A stretch of 64,000 nt of DNA, taken from contig NC_068576.1 of NCBI RefSeq assembly GCF_025698545.1, positions 56,022,094 to 56,086,093 of the forward strand. Reading direction: 5' to 3'. The notes beneath the pieces were generated by a model. The model worked only from the letters and a program-made list of their open reading frames with translations, had not been told where the DNA came from and did not search any database. Source of the stretch: Gossypium raimondii. Taxonomy: Eukaryota > Streptophyta > Magnoliopsida > Malvales > Malvaceae. The first letter of the stretch is position 1. Each line of letters starts with the position of its first letter. A program made the translations under genes and the position numbers. Shown here piece by piece: positions 63,001 to 64,000 of the stretch.

Positions 63001-64000
63001 CGTTATTTTGGGAAAGAAAACGTAAGAGAAAATTATTTAGAGAAGTAAACCCTAAAATAATTTGAGAAATAAAGATCATTTGAAAAATCAAAGTCTTTAT
63101 AATAAACAACTCATGGATTTTGGGGTTAAGCTCCAACCGTCCGATAATTCCCAAATTATTAAGACTTTAAAAAATGAAACTTTGGAAAAAAATAAAAATA
63201 TCTTTCATTTAAAATTTTTCTAAGAATTGTACATCATTAATTTAAATTAATTTAAAATTTAACAATGATAAAATTAAATAAAATAAACCATAAAGTTATT
63301 ACATAATTTAACATATGGAAATAATGAAAATACTGATTCGAAATAAGGAATTCGGACGATTAACTTGCAAATTAATTAAATCGATTTTTATGATTTTTAA
63401 TAATTTATTCTATTAGATTGAAAAAAATAATTAACTTAAAAATCGATAATTTAACGGAGCTGATTGAAATTTTGAAAACCTTAATTTTTTATTTTTTATT
63501 TATAAATTACAGTGTTCCCAAAAGTTTGGGTGAAAGGGTCCCAAAGTACGTTTGATCACTCCTTTCCTTTTTCTTTTGGGTCAAAATGTTGTCTTAAAAT
63601 TCGGTGCAAAAGCCCATGAATTTACTCCATAATCGTGGGGAGTGGGAACTACTATGGTCAAAACAATAACCGTCTTGAAGAGAAACATACGTACAATTTT
63701 TGCCGTAATTGACGCTCTGTCAAACAAATTTCCACATCTTGGAAATGTATTTAGCAGCCCGTCCTAACAAAAATTCTGATAGTGAAATATTTAGTACTTA
63801 AACTTTGTTAATTTTTTTATTTTGGTCTTTGAACTTTCTTTTATTCATATTAGAATAGTTTTTGAATTTGAATTCGGTTAAAATATGACAATGTGACCCT
63901 CTGAAATAATTTCTTTATATTTTTGTGTTTTTTTAGATTTGATATATTTCTAAAAGTTTAAAGTTTTGCCGAGCTCAATAAGAGATTTGTTGATTGATGA
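60096..64000. other. AT-rich intergenic, no recognised gene
   Basis: Nearly 4 kb without a supported gene. Small features: a MITE-like remnant near 60945-61110 (GTGTGAAGCCAAAAATTG ... CTGTCTCCCCTACC), a single ACACGTGGC G-box-like word near 62440, and a less AT-rich stretch 63510-63770 that could be the flank of a gene beyond the window. Confidence 0.4.

Overview
This is a nuclear window from a eudicot plant: very AT-rich, with GT-AG introns, nuclear-type genes and many small repeat families. Gene structures, and repeat sequences recalled from memory, fit cotton (Gossypium, Malvaceae). The genus is an inference; no database was searched. There is no sign of bacterial, viral or organellar origin.

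The first half is gene-bearing. A short + strand gene for ribosomal protein eL36 (3822-4509) has a 5'-UTR intron and telo-boxes. Two minus-strand genes follow: CPSF100, a subunit of the pre-mRNA 3'-end processing complex (18 coding exons, 5617-11249, 742 aa), and a signal-peptide-peptidase-like intramembrane aspartyl protease of the SPPL1 type (12688-14742, 371 aa) with a long 5'-UTR intron. After about 9 kb of repeats comes a + strand pectin acetylesterase gene (13 coding exons, 24723-31507, 404 aa). It is convergent with a minus-strand CYP72-clan cytochrome P450 gene (4 coding exons, 32541-37143, 519 aa). These are independent genes, not a cluster. All five could be read through completely, without frameshifts, from exon phases.

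The second half is mostly repeats: a solo LTR with a perfect 5-bp target duplication (37873-39894), a second probable solo LTR (57486-60095), a decayed LINE tail (46500-47620), and many small foldback or terminal-inverted-repeat elements, some nested. Two RNA genes sit among them: a tRNA-Cys(GCA) at 45975-46046 and a MIR393 precursor at 55703-55854.

The most interesting item is MIR393, a regulator of TIR1/AFB auxin receptors. Its 5' basal stem, with the first 11 nt of the mature microRNA, is present twice as a perfect 55-bp tandem duplication, and a foldback element sits about 0.2 kb upstream of its TATA box. Next come a near-perfect ~45-bp inverted repeat in the SPPL1 5'-UTR intron, an LTR inserted into an older repeat with clean borders, a long-TIR (MULE-like) element carrying a 124-codon reading frame, and a 509-bp element with ~42-bp terminal inverted repeats.
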